DNA of 64,000 nt, from assembly GCA_026315105.1 (NCBI GenBank), contig CM048745.1, forward strand, positions 545,779,358 to 545,843,357, in the 5' to 3' direction. The translations under genes were made by a program, and so were the position numbers. The DNA is from Locusta migratoria. Lineage: Eukaryota; Arthropoda; Insecta; Orthoptera; Acrididae. Below, in pieces: positions 24,901 through 30,900 of the stretch (position 1 is the stretch's first letter; each line of letters starts with the position of its first letter). Below the pieces are notes generated by a model that was not told where the DNA came from, searched no databases, and was given only the letters and a program-made list of their open reading frames with translations.

Positions 24901-27900
24901 CTGTATTATTATGTGAATGCATTGATTCTCAACACACGTTCAGTACGCCACTTCGCTCGGAAATGAGAATAATGCTACGCACACTTATATTCCCGAAAGA
25001 CGGCAGGAAAAGCTTTCATAAAGCTGCAATTTCAGCCGCTAGAAATAAGGTTTTGTAACGTATAAGAGGCTGAATACACTTGAAGGTATCATAGGGCCGC
25101 AAGAAAAGTTCAGACTCTGTTAGCACAGTAAACTGATATTTCAAGACGCGTCGTGATCCGTCTGCTAAGGCGAAAGCGGAAGTAAGACCCAAAGTTGAAA
25201 GAAATAAACGGAAAGAGAGCGAAGTAGTCGAAGTTCGCGTCAAAACTTCCGTCCCCTTTATTAAAAACGGATTACAACTCCTGAAACAAAAACTGATTAA
25301 AGTGAATTAAATGCCAGGATTACAAGTCGTGTAGAACTCTTTCGACAAGTTTCCCCCCTGCTGGTTCCAGTCCTGACTCTTAAAGAGCCTGCCGTAATCG
25401 AAGGCAATTTCACTGAGGAGGCTAACTGCAACGATTTACATCCGCGATTTCAGCTTAGAGCAAACGCAAACAACGTTCTGTGAGAAAACTGGGCTAATGG
25501 GACAGTGGCAAGAGCAATAGTTATGGTTTGATATCACGAAAGACGATTCGTTGCAGGTAGAAAATAAAACTTAAATATAACTATTACTCGTCAAATTATG
25601 CATAGGAAAGGAATTCAATAGTAAACGGTCCCTTGTTATTTGTGTTCGACTAACTGTCACTTGCAAAATCTATGTTGATCACAATTTATGATAACAGTAA
25701 ATGGTTTTTGAAGTAACGGGAATAGTAGCTTTATATCGCTCAGTGAACTGACTATAAATGGGTAAAATCATGAATTGAAAATATGTAATTAATGTGGAAA
25801 AGGTAAATTAGAATTTCTCCAATTTCGAAAGTTGTGATATATTTGAGTTAGTCTTCGGCTTTTTACTTAAAGTCATATAGAAGTACTTACATGTCACACA
25901 CGTAATTTTTACACTCAGAGAACGAAAGGAACTGTTGTGTTTTTGTACATTTGACAGGTTATGTTTAACCTGGCTGTGCTTTGCATATAATGACTATGCA
26001 TGGTAATTGCATATCCTACACTCCTTCCACTAATATTTCTGCCCATCACTGTCCCCATCTCTATGCCAATTTATTGTTTTTCTTTTTTATCCTCGTATGA
26101 TTCTCTGTGTATCAGTTAACTTTGTTCGGGTATTTAGTTACTCACATATTTTGTTATTCCTGCCCTCCACCCTGCTCTCCCTCTCTCTGTCTCTGCCTAC
26201 CTACCTCTGATACCTCTCCCAATCCTCACCCCTCTTTTCACCCATCCATCTCCCTGTATCTTGTATTTGTCATTAGGTATAAGCACTCTACCAATCTCCT
26301 ATACTCAGCATCTTGTATATGACGGATTACGTGTCCACCACCACCACCATCATCATCATCTCAGCCTTTTCTCACGTCACCTGGGGTCTGTTTTAGTTTG
26401 CTCGATCCTTCTCTTCCAAAAATGTCTATCCAGTGCTTCTTCTCCGAGCCATACTTTCTCCCATAGTCCCCTGCTACCTTGTCTTTCCATCTCAGTTTCG
26501 GTGTTCCTCTTCTTCTTGAGCCTTCGATTTCCAGGTCTTCAATTCCTAACTGCACATAGCACTCCCTCTTCTCTGCACATGTCCATGCCATCTCAGCCTG
26601 CCTTGTTTGATCATCTTCCCTATGAACCCCACTTTCACTGTTCCCCTGATGTACTCATTCCTTAGTCTGTCCTTTCTTGTCACCCCACTTATCCTCCTAA
26701 ACATTCTCATTTCTACCACTTCCATCTTTTTCTCTTGGTGTTTTGTAATTGCCCAAGTTTCTGCACTGTGCAGCATCGCAGTCATCACCAGAGACTTGTA
26801 AAGCTTTCCTTTCATTCTACAGCTAACCTTATCACACAGTACTCCACTCAGTTTCCTCCATTTCATCCATCCACTATTTATCCAGTGTTGTATTTCCTCC
26901 TCCAGTCCTCCATCACTTTGATGTAACAGCCCAGGTATTTAAATTTCTTAACCAGCGCAAATTGTTCTTCTTGCAGGTTAATATATAGATCCTTGGCCTC
27001 CTTTGTTCACATACACCTTTTCGCCCTGCTAATTCTCATTGCCCTTTAGAGCTTCTCTCCACTGTTCAAGCTTGTCTTGAAGAGCCTCCTGGGTGGGTTC
27101 ACAGATTACAACGTCATCGACAAACTTCATGCTCCAAGGTCCCTCTTTTTCCACATCTTAGACTAGTACATCCATGACAAGGTCAAAGAGATATGGACTG
27201 GGAGCAGATCCCTGATGTAGTCCTGCTCTCACTGGAAATGTCTTTGTTGGACCTGCACTGCTCCCGACTTTTGTCATTGCATCTTCATACATGTCTTCTA
27301 CCACCCTGATATATTTTTCTGGCACTTGTTTACTTCTCAGCCATCTCCATATCTCTTGCCTCGGTACTCTGTCATATGCCTTCTCAAGGCAGTTCGCCTT
27401 GTACTTCTCTGTGCCTCTTCATCAGTTGGCTTAGTGCAAATATTGCATCGGTTGTTCCTCTTCCCAGCATAAATCCAAAATGTTCTTCACATACTTCAGT
27501 TTCTAGACGCAACCTCTTCTCAATTATCGTTTCGCAGATCTTCATTACGTGGGTCATCAGTTTTATCCCTCTATAATTGCCACAGTTTTGGATAACCCTT
27601 TTCCTCCTTATATATGGGAACGAGTACTACTACGTTTATCCACTAAAGACCTGCAGTATGTCTTATCTCGGCTTGTTTGCGCTTGCTTTGAGCTGAGGCG
27701 TCAGCCATTCACCTTCTTTATTTGACACTTTTCTTTCAAGCCGAGTAATTTGTTTTTAAAAGATATTCAACTTCATTCGTTTTTCTTCGATAATAAACAC
27801 CAAGAACATATGAATATGCTTTCGGACACTAAAACAAAGAAGGTAACTGATTACACTGTTAAGTCACTGCTACAAAATAAATCTATTACGATGAAGAGAC

Positions 27901-30900
27901 AAGCTACCTTCGGGTCACGTGGCACTGTAAGCAGCACTTCCTCCAAACCTTACGCATTCGCAAAGGCTACTCTCCCACACATATTTTAAAAATTAAATAT
28001 TTGTTACAACGAACAGTATATCTGTTACTTACACTCAAAAACGGGACACATTAGCAGACACGTCGGAAGATACGTGGTAAGTAACAAGACAAAATTCATT
28101 GTTGTCCCCCGTCTGTTAAAAAGAAGATTGGGTTTAAAAAATTTCTTGTAGTCGGTCTCGAACCCACTACCTTCGACAGCGAATAACAATGCCGCTAACC
28201 ACATGGCTATTCTTACCAGTTGGATATTACTGACTTTATTATTAAACATCGTATCTTCCAAAGGCTTTTAGAGTTGATGCGTCTTTGATTTATCGTTATA
28301 AGATATTTTACGAAATATGACTCTTTTTATTGTTGTTCATTGCGCGAAAAACAAATTTGAAGGGCGGATGTTGCCTTCATGAAGAATTTTCTCATGGGCA
28401 AAGCGAGGTGCGCAGTAGCTCCATTGCCTTTGCTTCGGAAACATTCATGCGTAACCGCCAGATCTCGAGTAGCGAGGAGCTGGTATCTGTCCGAGCTACA
28501 ACGCCGATTTTAAAAGCGGTGTTTCCCCTCGCCACTTCCTGCCTCGGGAGTTCCCATATGCCGTATCCAGGGGGTCGAGAAGAGACCAATAACCTCAGCC
28601 ACGCATTTTAAGCTGCCGCGCTACGACTCGTATACGTGCTGTCTCCGCAACGTAAACCGTTTCTCATGCCATAAAAATACTTTGAATGTGCATATAAACT
28701 GATATGATGGAAGATCTAAAGGAATAATGGTAGTTTTAAAACACTTTTTATTTTATTTATCTACTTTTTCAAGTTTATTTATTTATTTTCTCCTTGTGGC
28801 TAGGTAGCATAGTGGTAGAGTGCAAGACTATGAATACAAAGGTCGCGAGAACTGTCTGGAAAGCATTTAAACAGATCTCTTAATTAATGAAATCTATCAC
28901 TTGTTTTAGTCACAGTATCACCGAGACACTGTCCTACACTGATTTCTAGGCTGGCTATTTCGTTTGTAACTTCACACGCAACATGTGTCACTATTGAACC
29001 ACACGATTCCGGGCCCGACGCAGACGGTATCGTACGATAACATTGAGGTTAGAGGACATCAGTATCATCACAACCTGTTACATGAAACTTTTTTGGATCT
29101 CTTATTACATGTGTTGTGTCTGCTTTTTTTATGTGTATTTAGCAATTTTTGGATCTCTTAAGTTAACAATTGCTGATATTACTGCTTTGGATTGTTGACA
29201 GCTTTAACCTTTTTTTAAATTTTTTTTCCACGATGTGCATTTTGGTAAAGCTGCAGAGGTTGTTGCCCGTATTTTTAGCATGGAAGCGTATGTTGGCAGC
29301 TGTAAATAGATCAATTAATACAAATAAACAATCCCAGAGACGGATTTACGTCTCAAATATGTCAAAGACATTATTGATAGATCTGAAGCATTGAAGCTGA
29401 ATTAAAGTTTGTGTTGTGGAGGGAAATCGTACATAGACTATTCCAAGGTGCCATAATCGTTAGTGGAGTGGTAGTCTAACGGTTAAAACGTCTGCCTCGT
29501 AAGCATGGAGGTCCGGGGTCGATTCCCGGCCGCTCCACAAATTTTAATTCAATGCGTCAGATCTATCAATAATGTCTTTGTAAATAGATCTTTTATGAAC
29601 CGGAGATTTGGGTGCTGAGCGCCCTCACATTGAAAAATAAAAAAAAAAATACCTTCTTGTTTAACCTACCCCTAACGCAACTTTTTCTTAAAATGGTCAC
29701 TGTTTCGTACAGATCACAAAATAAATAAAACATATACCTGCTCTATATTTGACTGCTGTGGTGTTGCCAACATTTGCAGCGTGTGGGCAACAGACTCTGA
29801 AGTTTAGCCGTGCATTTTCTGTGGAGGTTCACCATACCAGTGAAGACGCAGGTCGCGCCGCCACTGACTGCTGGGAACGTTTGCAGGAGCTGCCGAACCT
29901 GCAGAACCTGTCGGTGGCGCACCTGCAGCTGCAGGCGGTGCCGGCGGCGGTGGGCGCGCTGTCGCAGCTGCGGCGGCTGAACGCCTCGGGCAACCGGCTG
30001 ACGCAGCTGCAGACGCCGGTGTCTGCGGCGCTACCCGCGGCGCTGCAGGAGCTGGACGTGTCGCAGAACCTGCTGCGCGGCGTGCCCGACGCGTGGCTGC
30101 CGCGGCTGGTGGCGCTGCGGCGGCTGCGCGCGCGCGGCAACCCCTGGGCGTGCGACGCGTGCCACGCGGCCGCGCTGCTGCGCCTGGCCGCCGGCCCGCT
30201 GGCGGAAGACGCCGGCCAGTGCGCGGCCCCCGCTACACTGCGTGGACGCCGCCTGCCGGAGCTGGCGCGCCTGCAGCACCTGCCGCCCTGCGCCGCCGAC
30301 GCGGACTACGACGGCGGCGGCGCCACCGACGCGGCCGGCGCAGGGTCCGCCGGCGTGCTGCTCGGCGACGAGTCCAGGCTGGGCTTCATCGCCGTGGGCG
30401 CCGCCGTGCTGCTGCTCCTGCTCACAGGTAAGCCCACGCCATCGGCTTCACCCACTAGTAGCTACATCTACATACATACCTCGCAATCCACCGTAAGGTG
30501 CATGGCGGAGGGTACACTGTACCACTGATTTGATTTTCTCAGGAAAGCCAAAACAGTCTTGGTCCAACCCGCCACTGCCCGCACCGAAACTAAGTTTATT
30601 GTGCGGTATTGCTCCCTATATATCTAGTAAACCCAACCAATGCCCTTAAACAGTGCAAGGAGTCCCTTTACCAGTCTTGGTCCAACCCGCCACTGCCCGC
30701 ACCGAAACTAAGTTTATTGTGCAGTATCGCTCGCTGTATATCTAGTAAAGCCAACCAATGCCCTTGAACACTGCAAGGAGTCCTTTTACCAGTTCTGTAT
30801 TAGACACAATTTCTTCGGGTCTGTTCCATTTGTTCTTCGGCTCAATATTATAAAATTTTACCGTACGTTTGATTGATTTATATTGTGATTTGGTTATATA

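Noticed and set aside
29749..29886. Extension of the exon D frame upstream to a start codon at 29749
   Set aside because: A good acceptor (TTTGCAG) lies at 29886, phase matches exon C only from 29887, and the upstream residues show no LRR pattern.
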